A DNA stretch of 64,000 nucleotides from Ascarosepion bandense (taxonomy: Eukaryota; Mollusca; Cephalopoda; Sepiida; Sepiidae): NCBI GenBank assembly GCA_037127315.1, contig JBBBDQ010001156.1, positions 281,001-345,000 of the forward strand, given 5' to 3'. Positions 1 through 9,745 of the stretch are shown here, piece after piece. Within the stretch, counting starts at the first letter, position 1; every line of letters starts with the position of its first letter. The notes beneath the pieces are model-generated. The model was not told the DNA's origin and did no database searches. It worked only from the letters and a program-made list of their open reading frames with translations. Made by a program: the position numbers and the translations under genes.

Positions 1-43
1 TAGAATTCTTAATCATGTTTTCAGCTATTATATTCAGTCAGTC

Positions 44-289
44 AGTTAAGTGCCATACGTGAAACACGCTTGGGCAATCATGTCTCGAAAGAGACATTAA
101 CGACTGGGCAGAAGATTATGCCGCAGTAGGTTGCCATTGCTTTCTGCGGTAGACTGGTTGCCAGCCAAGGCTATAGAACCCAATCTGTCCTGTTTGTTAA
201 CCCACAACTGGGAGGAAGAGACGGATTAATAACTATCCTAAGGGTAAGTGAATGCAATGAATTCAACTGGAATTCGAACATGGATGAAA
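44..289 (-). mobile_element. tRNA-type SINE, 5' truncated
   Basis: Reads on the minus strand as the body of the window's commonest SINE. It includes a CCAGTTATGGGTTAAATAAC-like block, a block giving CTACCGCAGAAAG, the self-complementary GTCTCTTTCGAGAC-like core and the terminal GGCACTTAACTG. It is homologous to 63660-63970, 59151-59378, 50598-50902 and 29633-29920. The tRNA-like head is cut off around its B box (TTCGAATTCC), as expected for incomplete reverse transcription. No coding capacity. Confidence 0.8.
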
Positions 290-394
290 TATGTTACGTC
301 ATAAAACTTTAGCTACTTTTTCGCTATTTATGACGAGCTACAGTCCCTCGTTCCATGAGTTCAGACTAAGGCAATCTATGTAATAATATCAGAT

Positions 395-570
395 GAATCA
401 AACTAATTCTCTTCGTAATACATTAATAAGAAGAACATTCCATTAGGAAACCTCTTTTCAAGGGCCGTTACTTTCTGGAACAAACTCCCGAAAGTTTATA
501 TCCTTGAGCCCTAAAACCTTCGTCTCGTCAATTCCAGGACCAACCGTTAACTATTCTAACAATCCCTCCT
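395..570 (+). pseudogene. Decayed LINE reverse transcriptase C-terminus
   Basis: One frame reads FSRAVTFWNKLPKVYILE, matching the SRTSRLWNSLP...FPDGYNL block at the C-terminus of the CR1/L2-like LINEs seen many times later. Only this conserved tail is recognisable and the frame soon breaks. It is more diverged than the later family A copies and may be a related family. No 3' end is visible. Confidence 0.4.
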
Positions 571-1108
571 AATCATTCTCATGTTAGTGATTAGGGCAAC
601 GAAACAATCATAGGAGGTCGTAATGCCACAATCAATAACGACGATAAATAGTCAAGCTATGAACCAACTCACATGACCTGAAGATTGCGTTCAAACATGG
701 GACAGTACTTCGGTTTTGAAATATGTGCTAATACTGCTTATATATACAAATGCTCTCTCTCGCTTATTGAGCATTTTAACACTATAAATGTCTTAAAACT
801 GTAGTTTATTATATATATAATTATATAGTTATGTATCAATTGTATATTGTGACACGGAAATTTCTATGTTTCGAGATAGATTCTCATCATCAGGCAATGT
901 TGATGTTAGTTGCGCAGATGATTTTCATTTAAATGACAAAAACCTTTGGTTTGCTGTGAATATATGTGGGTGTTTCTTTTAACTATATAGTTATATTAAG
1001 CTCTATAATACTCATAATATTGAGCACTGTTTATAATAAAATAAATGCCAGGGCACTCAAAATAAAAATAAAAAAACCTCGAGTCCTCTTCACCTGGAAT
1101 TAGTTCAG
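571..1108. other. No recognised feature
   Basis: AT-rich sequence without a convincing ORF, repeat or terminal motif. Confidence 0.5.
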
Positions 1109-1109
1109 T

Positions 1110-1113
1110 ATAT

Positions 1114-1192
<79 letters not shown>
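1110..1192. repeat. (TA)n microsatellite
   Basis: Nearly pure TA dinucleotides with two C interruptions. Confidence 0.95.
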
Positions 1193-1196
<4 letters not shown>

Positions 1197-1450
1197 AAGA
1201 AAAAATTTAAGCAGACGCGTTATTTAATTTGTAAAATCTTCTGTACAATAAAGACGGAAGCTGGTGATGGTGTGGCTGAAATACGCCCACACTTCCGATT
1301 TACCATGAAATAACGTGTCTGCCTATCTTTTTTCTTTTATTTGCTCTATATGTATATATATACATACATATTTAGAGCTCTCTTAGAGAGTTATCCTACC
1401 GCTGTATGTACAGGATATTCCTTTGGATTCTTCTATATCTACAAAGCATG

Positions 1451-1453
<3 letters not shown>

Positions 1454-1500
<47 letters not shown>
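1454..1500. repeat. (TA)n microsatellite
   Basis: Pure TA dinucleotides. The apparent Tyr/Ile-rich ORF across this and the next TA tract is an artefact. Confidence 0.95.
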
Positions 1501-1504
<4 letters not shown>

Positions 1505-1580
1505 AACAGTACATTATAGATATCTTCCAAACGAATTCACAAACGATTATGGCCAGTGGAAATGATAATGTACTGTTTAA

Positions 1581-1583
<3 letters not shown>

Positions 1584-1617
<34 letters not shown>
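1584..1617. repeat. (TA)n microsatellite
   Basis: Pure TA dinucleotides, 83 bp after the previous tract. Confidence 0.95.
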
Positions 1618-1619
<2 letters not shown>

Positions 1620-2009
1620 AAAAACTACTAAAAAGTTGTAAGTTTAAAAATGTATTTTTTTGAAAGTATTTAATTTATTTCTATTATTATATTTGATATT
1701 TCAAACCATCCTTGGCCTTTCATCAGAAACAAATGATTTTAAAATTTAAATTAGAGACGTTTTCGCAATGAGCGTTTGTCCGAGAGATTGTTTATATCAC
1801 GTGACGCAGAAAGCGACAGATTTTTTTTAATATTTGTAAACGCAAACTCATCCCTAACAATACCTACAAATGTTGTTTTAAAGAAAATTTTCTTATGTGT
1901 ATCTAAAAAATGTTTAACTATTGAAATATTTATAAAGATTCAAAACACCTAAGTCCCTATTTAACCCTAGCCTGTATGTATTTAATTTTATAAGACAGTA
2001 TACGTGGAT
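1618..2009. other. No recognised feature
   Basis: AT-rich, without a recognisable gene or terminal motif. Confidence 0.5.
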
Positions 2010-2400
2010 CATCACTATATACAGAGTTTCCACTCAAATACGAGTATTCATTGAAAATAATAATGTTAAACAAATAAAAATTCAAAATATGTTGGCTGAT
2101 GCCAATTTCGTAAATTTCCGTATAATTCCGTAATGTTGTCGTCGGTTGAGTTTGTTTACATTTGAAACAATCTGAGCATATATTAATCGTTTGATGAAAT
2201 GGATCTCCAGAATGACTCTGTAATGGTTAAATTGATTAATAGCTACCATGAAATGTTTTGTTGCTCTATTTGTAAAGACACGTCTAATCTTAAGATGGTA
2301 TCTTCCTGGTGTATGTAGGTTCGATTCTTGTCGGAAGATAGATATTTTTTAAACGATTTCGCAAATTATTAAAGTCTAAAAATGTTATAATATCACTGCA
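2010..2400 (+). repeat. Dispersed repeat with a tRNA-like remnant
   Basis: The stretch AAATACGAGTAT followed by an AAAATAATGTT-like block also occurs at 17527-17560. Near 2300-2342 a T-arm-like GTAGGTTCGATTCTTGT is enclosed by TATCTTCC and GGAAGATA, as an acceptor stem would be. The locus at 17344 holds a fuller tRNA-like copy beside the same AAATACGAGTAT block, so both probably belong to one tRNA-containing repeat family. The block order differs between the two loci. Confidence 0.4.
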
Positions 2401-2498
2401 AAATTAGCGTTTTTGTTTAGACGCTTCTCACTTGATAAGACACAAGAAACAGAATAGCTACTTTTTACTGATATTATAATATACTTATGTTACAAATT

Positions 2499-2502
<4 letters not shown>

Positions 2503-2545
<43 letters not shown>
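2503..2545. repeat. (TA)n microsatellite
   Basis: TA dinucleotides. The Tc1 element starts just after it at a TA. Confidence 0.9.
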
Positions 2546-2548
<3 letters not shown>

Positions 2549-3483
2549 GCATATACAGTGCCACACAAAAGTTTACAACACATTATAAAAAATTATTTTT
2601 TCGATATTTCAGTTATATTAATTAAACTTTTACTGATCGTAGAATATATATTTCAAATATCAGTCAAACCATCAAATTCTATAAAAAGTTTAACAAAGTT
2701 TCCCACGAAGAATGTCCGATATTTAATAACGCAAAAGTTTACAACAAATTTTTTTATGAACAACACATTTTACTAGAATATTCTAAATTAGGATGGTCGT
2801 CTTCAGGGAGGACTGTAAGTAAGTAGAGTAAAAGTAAGTACGGATACAATTTGTCGATATGACATCTTTTCGAGACAAAGAGGAAAAAAAGGCTTTTTAA
2901 GCGAAAACAGGTTAATGCTACATGAATTTTGCAAACGAGCCTTGTATCAAACCTGAGGGCATTTTGGGTAAATGTACTTTCATCAGACGAAAAAGAAATT
3001 GAAGATTTTGTCACAAATGCTGTGGCAAAAGTTAGAAGAAAGAAAGGTACTGAATATTCTCCGAAGAATACTATCCCATCGGTAAAATTTGGGGTCGCTT
3101 TAGTGCCGAAAGTGTAGCAAACATTGAAATAAGAGACGAGAGAATGAATGTAGAATATTATAGGGATATTTTTGAGATAAATTCACATCAGAATGCACAC
3201 TCGCTGGGCTTGAAACAAAACTGGGTCTTTCAACAAGACAACGATCCTAAACATACTGTAAAGCTTACAAAATCAATTAGAATAAATATTCTAAAATGGC
3301 CAAGTCAACTTCCAGATCACAATCCGATTGGAAATTTATGGAGAGAGCTGAAACAGAGAATTCAAAGAAAACCGCAAAACCTTCACGACGTAAAGGAATT
3401 TTATCGGAAAGAATGGAAAATATTAACCAAGAAACATGCAAGAAATTCGTTGCTGACTACTCTAAATGCCTACGTTGCTACTT

Positions 3484-3838
3484 CTTCTTCTTCTATGTGC
3501 CCTGTCCCTTCAGGACGTAGGCGATCATGGATCTCCACGTCTCCCTATCCCTTGTGGCTCTTAGTATGTTTGCTCCTGTTGCTCCTGGCAACCCCCGTTC
3601 CGTCATCCACCTGATCAGACTCTGCAGATATGTTATCCGCTGCCTTCCTCTGTCTCTCCTTCCTTCTATCTGACCAGTCAGTATCAGGTTCTCCAGGCTC
3701 TCCTTCCTCATTGCATGTCCCAGGAACTTCAGTTGTCTCTTCCTGATGCTCAGCATCAATTTCCTTTTTGTTGCCATTCTTTCTAAGACTTCGTCGTTGC
3801 TTGTATGCTCAGTCCACGATATCCGTAACATCCTTCTG
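3484..3838 (-). mobile_element. Family B LINE 3' fragment inside the Tc1 ORF
   Basis: Minus-strand translation gives MLRISWTEHTSNDEVLERM, LKFLGHAMRKESLENLIL and TYLQSLIRWMTERGL, the C-terminus of an APE-type LINE family often annotated near craniofacial-development-protein-2 homologues. Its 3' tail is a (GAA)n run, seen as TTCTTCTTCTTC on the plus strand at 3482-3493. The flanks carry a 13-bp target-site duplication, TACGTTGCTACTT, at 3471-3483 and 3839-3851. The copy is strongly 5' truncated. Confidence 0.9.
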
Positions 3839-3842
3839 TACG

Positions 3843-3882
3843 TTGCTACTTACGGGTTCTTAAAAGAACCCGTAAGTAGCAA
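3843..3882. repeat. 40-bp perfect palindrome
   Basis: Two 19-nt arms, TTGCTACTTACGGGTTCTT and its exact reverse complement, separated by AA. It lies in the Tc1 ORF near the C-terminus. The first nine bases of the left arm also form part of the LINE target duplication, so the LINE entered the arm of a palindrome that was already present. Confidence 0.95.
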
Positions 3883-3911
3883 TAACGGTTACGCTACGAA
3901 ATATTAATAGA

Positions 3912-4302
3912 TCTAAACTTATTTATAAATGGAAATTTGTCTGTGTGTGTACGTGTGTGTGTGTGTCTGTGTATATCTGTAAGTGTGTGCGTTACCTATA
4001 GACTCCGAAACGGCTGAACCGATTTTCTTGAAAATTTACACAGTTGGACTATAAGCGTCTGCGAGTGTTCTTAGCTAGGTTTTGTGTCAAGATACCCCCG
4101 ATAAATATTGAAAATTGATAATCGAAAAAATCAGGTTATAGTAGGAGAGGTTCGATTTTAATCAAATTTGATACACTCATAGACAAAGACATAAGAAACG
4201 ATATTCAGAAGTTGCAGTTCTTACAATAGTGCAGAAAATCGATCATATATATATATATATAAGCTTTCATTACACCCGAGAAACACCGGGCTATACTGCT
4301 AG
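3912..4302 (+). mobile_element. Non-autonomous Helitron, copy 1
   Basis: Starts TCTAAACTTATTTATAAA after an A (3911) and ends ...CTATACTGCTAG before a T (4303). TC...CTAG between A and T is the canonical Helitron pattern, without target duplication. A short hairpin with CCCGAG...CCGGGC arms sits just before the CTAG end. The interior has a GTGT tract, the block CGGCTGAACCGATTTTCTTG and a GATAATCGAAAAA segment shared with 37440-39335 and 46849-47389. It codes for nothing and is inserted in the Tc1 3' region. Confidence 0.8.
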
Positions 4303-4589
4303 TGATTTAATAAATGTACTGTAAACTTTTGTGCTATTAAATATTGGTTTTTCTTCCTGGGATATTTGTGTTGATTATTTTTTTAAAATCTGATTGTTTG
4401 ACTAAAGGCTTACACATATGCATTATGAGCAGTAAATGTTTCATTAATCAAAGTGTGCTAGAAATACCTTAAGAATCATCTTTTGTCAATTGTTGTAAAA
4501 TTACGCACGGCACAGTACATAAATATTTTTTTCTGGTATTGATAAAACAATGCTATGAAATATATATTAATAAATATATATATTATTGT

Positions 4590-4760
4590 AGGTCTATATC
4601 ACTACTCGGAGTTTCATGCAGGTGCTTATTATGAATTGATCGTTGTAGGTTTGAATTTTTGGTCCTCGCCTTGATCATGGTAGTTACATTTTATAATAAT
4701 GGGGTGCTACTTTTTAAAATTTATAATTTAAATACAACTAAAACTTGTTTGTTATTAATA
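4590..4760 (+). repeat. Dispersed repeat shared with 7130-7345
   Basis: Contains CAGGTGCTTAT, a GTAGGTTTGAATTTTTGG stretch like a decayed B box, and GGGGTGCTACTTTTTAAAAT followed by AATTTAAATACAACTAAAA. The same order of blocks recurs at 7130-7345. It may be an old tRNA-type SINE, but only weakly so. Confidence 0.4.
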
Positions 4761-4916
4761 CATTCTTATGAGTGCGCGGTATCGCCTCATTAGTCATGTT
4801 ATGCTTTGGCGTCATAACAAGTTTTGTATCTTTCAACATCATACCGGTTTATACAAGAGACCCTACCGGAACAATACTACTTCAGCAGGCAATCCTGAAT
4901 CCAGTTATCACCAAGC

Positions 4917-5540
4917 GCTCATCTTCTACTTCTGTATGCCTTGTCCTTTCAGGACGTAGGCGATCATGGCCTTCCACGTCTCCCTATCCCTAGTGGCTCT
5001 TAGCACGCTTTCTCCTATAACGTCTCGCAGACCCCGTTCTGTCATCCACCTACCCAGGCCATTCAAATATGTTATCCGCTGTTTTCCTGTTTCTCTTTTT
5101 TCCTTCATTCTTGCCTGTTAGTATCAAATTTTCCAAGCCCTTCTTCCTCATTGCATGTCCCAGGAACTTCAGTTGTCTCTTCCTGATGCTCAATATTAAT
5201 TTACTTTTCGTTTCCATTCTTTCCAACACTTCGTCATTGCTCACATGCTCGGTCCACGATATCCGCAGCATCCCTCTGTAGAACCATATTTCAGCTGCTT
5301 CAAGTTTTCCCTTCATCTTTGATGATATTGTCTAACATTTACTGCCATATTGAAGAACCGACATCACATAGCAATCCAGCACTCTCTTCTTTGTTTCTAG
5401 TGAAAGTTTCCTGTGTCTTAATACTTTACTCATCTTCTGGAACGCATCCTTCGCCATGCCAATTCGCCTTTGGATCTTAGTGTTGCACTTTTCGTCTTCC
5501 ATTTGAACACTTCCCAGTTGCTACTGACTATTATGAAATT
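4917..5540 (-). mobile_element. Family B LINE 3' fragment
   Basis: Minus-strand frames contain MLRISWTEHVSNDEVLERM, LKFLGHAMRKKGLENLIL and WMTERGLRDVIGESVLR, the same C-terminus as at 3484-3838. The copy reaches further upstream, to about 5540, through a region giving KMSKVLRHRKLSLETKK-like residues. Frameshifts separate the blocks. The 3' tail is a short AAG-type repeat at 4920-4933. Confidence 0.8.
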
Positions 5541-5839
5541 GCAAGCGACCAGTCCGAAACGCGGTACGTTCGTTCTGCCTCAGTCAAGACGACATAAAAG
5601 GAGAACAAAATGAATTTTCGTCTTTTCTTTTTTGGAACAATATGTGGAATGACCGACACTCCCAATGTTCTCCCCTACACATAATAAGTAAGTGATTTTG
5701 TCAGGAAATATTCTCTCTTGAAACAATATTTTACTAAAAAGAAAAAAAAAACAAACTTATACTTACCCTGGTCATAAGAACTATGATTAGAAACGTTATT
5801 TTAACTTTTCCCCTTCCTTCTCTATTCCTTTTATCTTCC
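5541..5839. other. No recognised feature
   Basis: Mixed sequence with a short A run. Nothing assignable. Confidence 0.4.
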
Positions 5840-6720
5840 TTTCTTGACTGTCCCTTCAAACAGAGATCTCCGTCGTAGAGCTTCATGGATCTGGTTTGTT
5901 GTAATTCATAACCATTTCGAGGCCTTCTCTGCAGATTCTGAAATAGTCCCAGTAGCCTTTCTCATTTTAATTCTGCTGACTCCAAGCCGACTTAAAGTTC
6001 TGCATAAAGATCTTCCTGAAAAACCCCAGCATCCAACTTTACTCGGAAGGCAGATAGTCTGCCATTGGTTAGAAGTGCACTTCTCAAATAGCTCCTGGTA
6101 TATTTCAAGCTATCATTCAATAGTCGTCTCCAATTTCTCCTCCCAAGGTACCGTAAGTTCGAACATTACAACCTGCCTAGCCCCTAATAACCAGATTACT
6201 ACGAATATCAGGGTGCAGAGTAGATGTCACTATCTGCTCTGGGAATTTCAACTGGCTCCCGAGGACTACTCTCAATTGCCAATTTTGGACAGAAGCGATT
6301 ATGCAAGCTAGCGATTTACACAACGAGGAGTTTTAGCCGGCCTTGACGAAATACATCACTTTCATTCTGGGCTTAAAACTACAAATGTTGATTTTTCTGG
6401 CCACCATTTCAGACAATTTAAGTACCTGAGAATGTCTTCACCGGTATTTTCCATCGCCAACGGCCCTCGGAGTGGCGCTTAGAATATGCTTTAGCGTTCC
6501 TTTCATGACACAGAGTGGAAATAATGATGTTTCACTCACCCTCAAAGTTTGCCGGATTCGGTAGCACACGATACACAGATTGTACATGAAATTTAATCCT
6601 ACTGCAGTCGGAGTGCCAGATCTCCGACCTAGCTTATTTTCCGCCGTGAAAAATCCTCCCATCGTGTCTCTGCACCCTGCTGGTTTAGTGCTACCATCTT
6701 GCATATTCTTTTTTTCCTCA
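5840..6720 (-). pseudogene. Fossil retroelement ORF end (family D, RLE-like)
   Basis: On the minus strand, 6438-6704 reads LFPLC...GTLKHILSATPRAVGDGKYR, then RHSQVLK after a stop. This is the decayed form of a C-x2-C...H-x4-C zinc-knuckle segment common in a group of animal retroelements. Further down, AFRVKLDAGVFQEDLY, VGLESAELK and LGLFQNLQRRPRNGYELQQT fit the conserved tail of the same ORF. The last Cys of the knuckle is Ala and there are several stops and frameshifts. It is much older than the family C copies at 30.7 kb. The RLE identity is inferred from family resemblance. Confidence 0.5.
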
Positions 6721-7129
6721 ACATTGGCTCGTACTTCATCTTGAATGATTTTTCCCTCTCTGTTTTCCGCAGGTTTTTTTACTAGGGTACCAAGCCCTCA
6801 TAAACAGATGCCACTGTTGCCCACGAGAGACCTCTGCTTTAAACACTCCTCAGCAATACCAAGTTCACTTCTTGCACTCCGTTTTCTTCCAGTGCGGACC
6901 TCTGATGGATGCTGTCTTAACTTTTGTATCCTTAAAGTCGTTATATTGTAGTAATTCTCTTGGTCGAGAGACTATGAATTCCTCCACTAAACTTTTAAAT
7001 GGAAGTTGAAGGGTGTTTCAGTTGGTATATAGTGGGGCGCTACAGCGACTTCTCGGCATCTGTGTAGGTAGCCGTTATTTCACCTTTCCTTGGCCTCCAC
7101 TGATGTCATTAGAATGTCATAGATCAACA
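6721..7129. other. No firm feature; possible upstream part of family D
   Basis: On the minus strand this would be the upstream part of the family D ORF, but I cannot recognise conserved residues beyond scattered fragments. Confidence 0.3.
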
Positions 7130-7345
7130 AAAGATATAGCTAAGATAGATAATCAGGTGCTTATCAGGAACTGACAGTTTTGGGAGTTGAATTTGTGATT
7201 CTAGTGTTGTGCATGGTCGTTATATATTTTAATGATCGGGTACTATTTTTTAATTTCATAATTTAAGTTAAACTAAAAATTGAACATATATATTTTAATG
7301 GTCGGGTAATATTTTTGAACTTCATAATCTAAGTTAAACTAAAAG
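7130..7345 (+). repeat. Dispersed repeat with an internal 66-bp tandem duplication
   Basis: Shares the CAGGTGCTTAT and GGTACTATTTTTTAATTT-like blocks of 4590-4760. Inside, the segment from TATATATTTTAATGATCGGG to AAGTTAAACTAAAA occurs twice with a 66-bp offset (7231 versus 7297). Confidence 0.55.
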
Positions 7346-7366
7346 TTATATATATATGTATTTGTT

Positions 7367-7368
<2 letters not shown>

Positions 7369-7401
<33 letters not shown>
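7369..7401. repeat. (GT)n microsatellite
   Basis: About thirteen GT units beside the purine-rich tract. Confidence 0.9.
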
Positions 7402-7403
<2 letters not shown>

Positions 7404-7735
7404 AAACGATGGAAAGAACAGAGGAAGATAAGAGGAAGAAAAGGGGGAAGAAAAACGAAAGCATAATATAAAAACGACAGAAAAAGAAAAAAAAATTAAA
7501 TTTTAAAAAAAGAAGAAATATCCCAAAAGATTTACAAAAGAAGGGACGTAAAGAGAAAAAATAAAGACAGAAAAAAAAACGTAGAGAAAAATAAAATAAT
7601 GGATAAAAAAAAAGTAAAATGTAAACATAGAAAAAAAAAACATGAAAAAGCGAAAAGAAAGTAAAACAAAGAAAAAGAAAAAAAGACAAAAGAGAAATTG
7701 ACAAAGGCGGATAAGTTAAAATAAAAATTTAAAAA
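7402..7735. repeat. Purine-rich tract
   Basis: For about 330 bases the plus strand is dominated by A and G (GAAAAAGAAAAAAAGAC-like). The Phe/Leu-rich reading frames on the minus strand are by-products of this composition and not genes. Confidence 0.8.
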
Positions 7736-8284
7736 AAACAATAGATTAAAAAGAAATATATTTTTATATAATATACAATAGCCATTGTTGTGATGTTATT
7801 TCGCCCGCAAATATCTTCATTTACGATTTGGTTTATGAAACATTGAATAATTTCAAGATACACTTTTTGGTAGAGAAAATCGTTTATACGACGTATTTCC
7901 ATGTACATATATGCATACATAATGTATATGTTTTCGTAGATATTTTTTCTGCATTAAAGCGTAGAAATATTCCGTGTCTTGTCTGTTATTTCATTCTCGT
8001 GCGTGATTTTGTAGAAAAGCTATATGGTTGTTTATAGATGGCTTTATGTAAGACGTTCTTGGATGATTACTCTCTTGACGGCGGTTGTAACGACTCCTCT
8101 GTTAGTTGGCAGGCCCAATTTCAGAGCAGTGTGATCTACCCCGAGAACTCGTCTTGAATGCCAGTTCAAACGAACAAGCGCAAGAGTTTTCGGTAATAAT
8201 TGGGAAACACGCAGGTTTGCACGTAACGCTAATGGCAAAGAAGGCTCTTTCGATGAAACTATTGTCCTGTAAAAACGAAAGAAA
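7736..8284. other. No recognised feature
   Basis: AT-rich, then a more balanced segment at 8040-8280. The phrase CACGTAACGCTAATGGCAAAGA resembles CATGTAATGCTAAGGGCAAAGA at 17650, so part of it may be a dispersed repeat. No gene call. Confidence 0.35.
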
Positions 8285-8500
8285 CTAGATATGGAGTGAC
8301 AGAAAGAGAAGAACGGAAAGCGGCGTAGCAAGAGAAATCGATAGTGAAAGAGATGGAAAGAGACGAAGGAAATAAAATTGAAAAATCAGGAAAAAAAAAA
8401 CAGGGTTCGAAACGAGGATTTGATGAGAAGAAAAAAAAGAAAAGAAAGAACAAATAAATAGAAGGAAAGAAAAGCTGATAAACAGAGAAAAAAAAACTGT
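8285..8500. repeat. Second purine-rich tract
   Basis: AG-dominated plus strand, interrupted by a few pyrimidines. Confidence 0.7.
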
Positions 8501-8569
8501 AGATATACGTAACATGGTTGGTCCGAATCAATATTTAAAAAGAACAATAACTATTATTATAAAAAAGGA

Positions 8570-9031
8570 AGAAACATTCAAACTTCACGATATTTATCAA
8601 AAGTTAACTCAGATTTTCTGTATTCTTCGCACTTCAGAATCCAGATATAAAATTGAAACTTTACGATATTTATCAGAGGTTGAATCAGAGTAACATGTTA
8701 CTTCATTTTCAATATCTTGATATAATGTTAAGACTTTGCAATATTTATCACAGGTCGTCTTAGAGTCCCATTCTAATTCGATCTTCAGTATCAAGATATA
8801 ATATTAAAACTTCACGATATTTATTGAAGGTTTATTTCACGATTCTTCGCACTTCAGAATCAGATATAAAATTAATCTGTCCTCCGATAAATATCGTAAA
8901 CTATATTTATCAGAGGACAGATCAGAGTTTCATTTGAATTCACTTTTCAGCATCAACATATGTTATTGAAACATTATGATATTTATAAGAGGTCGACTAA
9001 GAGTTTCATGTTTTATTATTATCCTGATATA
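8570..9031 (+). repeat. 76-bp degenerate satellite, segment 1
   Basis: Units are recognised by ACGATATTTATCGGAGGTTG-like and CATCCAGATATAAAATTGAA-like cores joined by GAGTTTCATGTTACTTC. Successive CGATATTTAT cores lie at 8588, 8664, 8739 and 8815, a period of 75-76 bp. Unit identity is low to moderate. The same array resumes after each inserted element as far as 17113. Confidence 0.85.
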
Positions 9032-9745
9032 AGCTAGGAATTTTAGGTCACTGTGTCGCGCCAGGATGTTTTTTCCTCCTGAATCCATCTTGCATATATA
9101 TTAATTAAACATCCGTCCGTGCATAGAATATTGCCGTCATATATGGTTAGGCGCACCCGCTGTCCATCTCAATGTTCTTGACAGGCTCCAAAGGAGAATC
9201 AGTAATGTGATAGGTACCGACTTGGCGGTTCGACTTCAGCCACTTTCTCACTGACGGGATGTGGCTTCCCTCTGTCTGTTCTACAAATATTTTCATGGCT
9301 TCTTTTCCGACAAACTAAAGTCATTGGTGCCCCTGCCACAGGTGTTTACTCGTGCAATCAGACTGGCAACTGAGTCCAACCCATTCACATTAAAATCAAC
9401 CAAATGTAGACGACAATTCTACTCCATCAGCTCATTTTCTCGCACTTCCCGCCCGCGGAACTCGCTTCTATTATCTTGCTTTCCTGACGGCTACAATCTC
9501 CAGGAATTTAAATGCAATGTCAATACCCATCTCTTAACCATTTGACTCTAGTTGTTTCTACATCACACTGTATACCTTTTCCTTTCTCTCTTTCTTTGCA
9601 ACTGTCATCACACCTGTATTCCCAATCTTAACTGGTTCGTCGTTCTCTTTACTCTCTTCCTATCTAATCTTTTATTCTTATGTAGCCCCCTGCACATCAG
9701 TGGCGTTGCCGCCTTGCTCGGTGTGAAACGGTTAAAAAATGGTAA
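9032..9745 (+). mobile_element. Family A (CR1/L2-like) LINE 3' end
   Basis: Frames on the plus strand give RARMFFPPESILHIY, an LDRLQRRISNVIGT-like block, MASLCLFYKYFHGFFSDKL, ATESNPFTLKSTKCRRQF and a final NLQEFKCNVNTHLLTI. The 3' untranslated part ends CCTTGCTCGGTGTGAAACGG and a short A run. It is 5' truncated inside the last part of the reverse transcriptase ORF and opens the satellite array. Confidence 0.85.

Larger units (their letters stand above)
2780..3907 (+). pseudogene. Tc1 transposase pseudogene (DD34E type)
   Basis: Recognisable blocks are FWVNVLSSDE (first catalytic D region), GTEYSPKNTIP, WVFQQDNDPKHT (second D) and PDHNPIGNLWRELK. The reading ends in GYATKY and a stop at 3905-3907, a usual Tc1 terminus. 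The N-terminal DNA-binding domains are largely missing and there are frame breaks before 3144. The third catalytic residue, normally E in NPIENLW, is G here, so the enzyme could not work even if the frame were whole. A minus-strand LINE splits the ORF after LNAYVAT. Across that insert the frame resumes in phase after the 13-bp target duplication. Confidence 0.85.
2556..4515 (+). mobile_element. Tc1-like DNA transposon with IR/DR ends, inactive
   Basis: The left end CAGTGCCACACAAAAGTTTA follows a TA at 2554. The right end, on the complement, reads TACTGTGCCGTGCGTAATTT and is followed by a TA at 4516. Each end has an inner copy of the CAAAAGTTTACA core, at about 2722-2745 on the left and about 4313-4345 on the right. 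This paired direct-repeat layout (IR/DR) is known from several Tc1 subgroups. The transposase between them is dead (separate entry). A family B LINE (3484-3838) and a Helitron (3912-4302) are inserted within it and account for about 750 of the 1,960 bp. Confidence 0.85.

Noticed and set aside
1423..1641. ORF rich in Tyr and Ile
   Set aside because: It is a translation of (TA)n microsatellites.
5844..6311. 155-residue plus-strand ORF as a gene
   Set aside because: The recognisable protein similarity is on the minus strand, so this frame is a shadow.
7339..8531. Phe/Leu-rich ORFs on the minus strand
   Set aside because: They result from purine-rich tracts and have no domain-like features.
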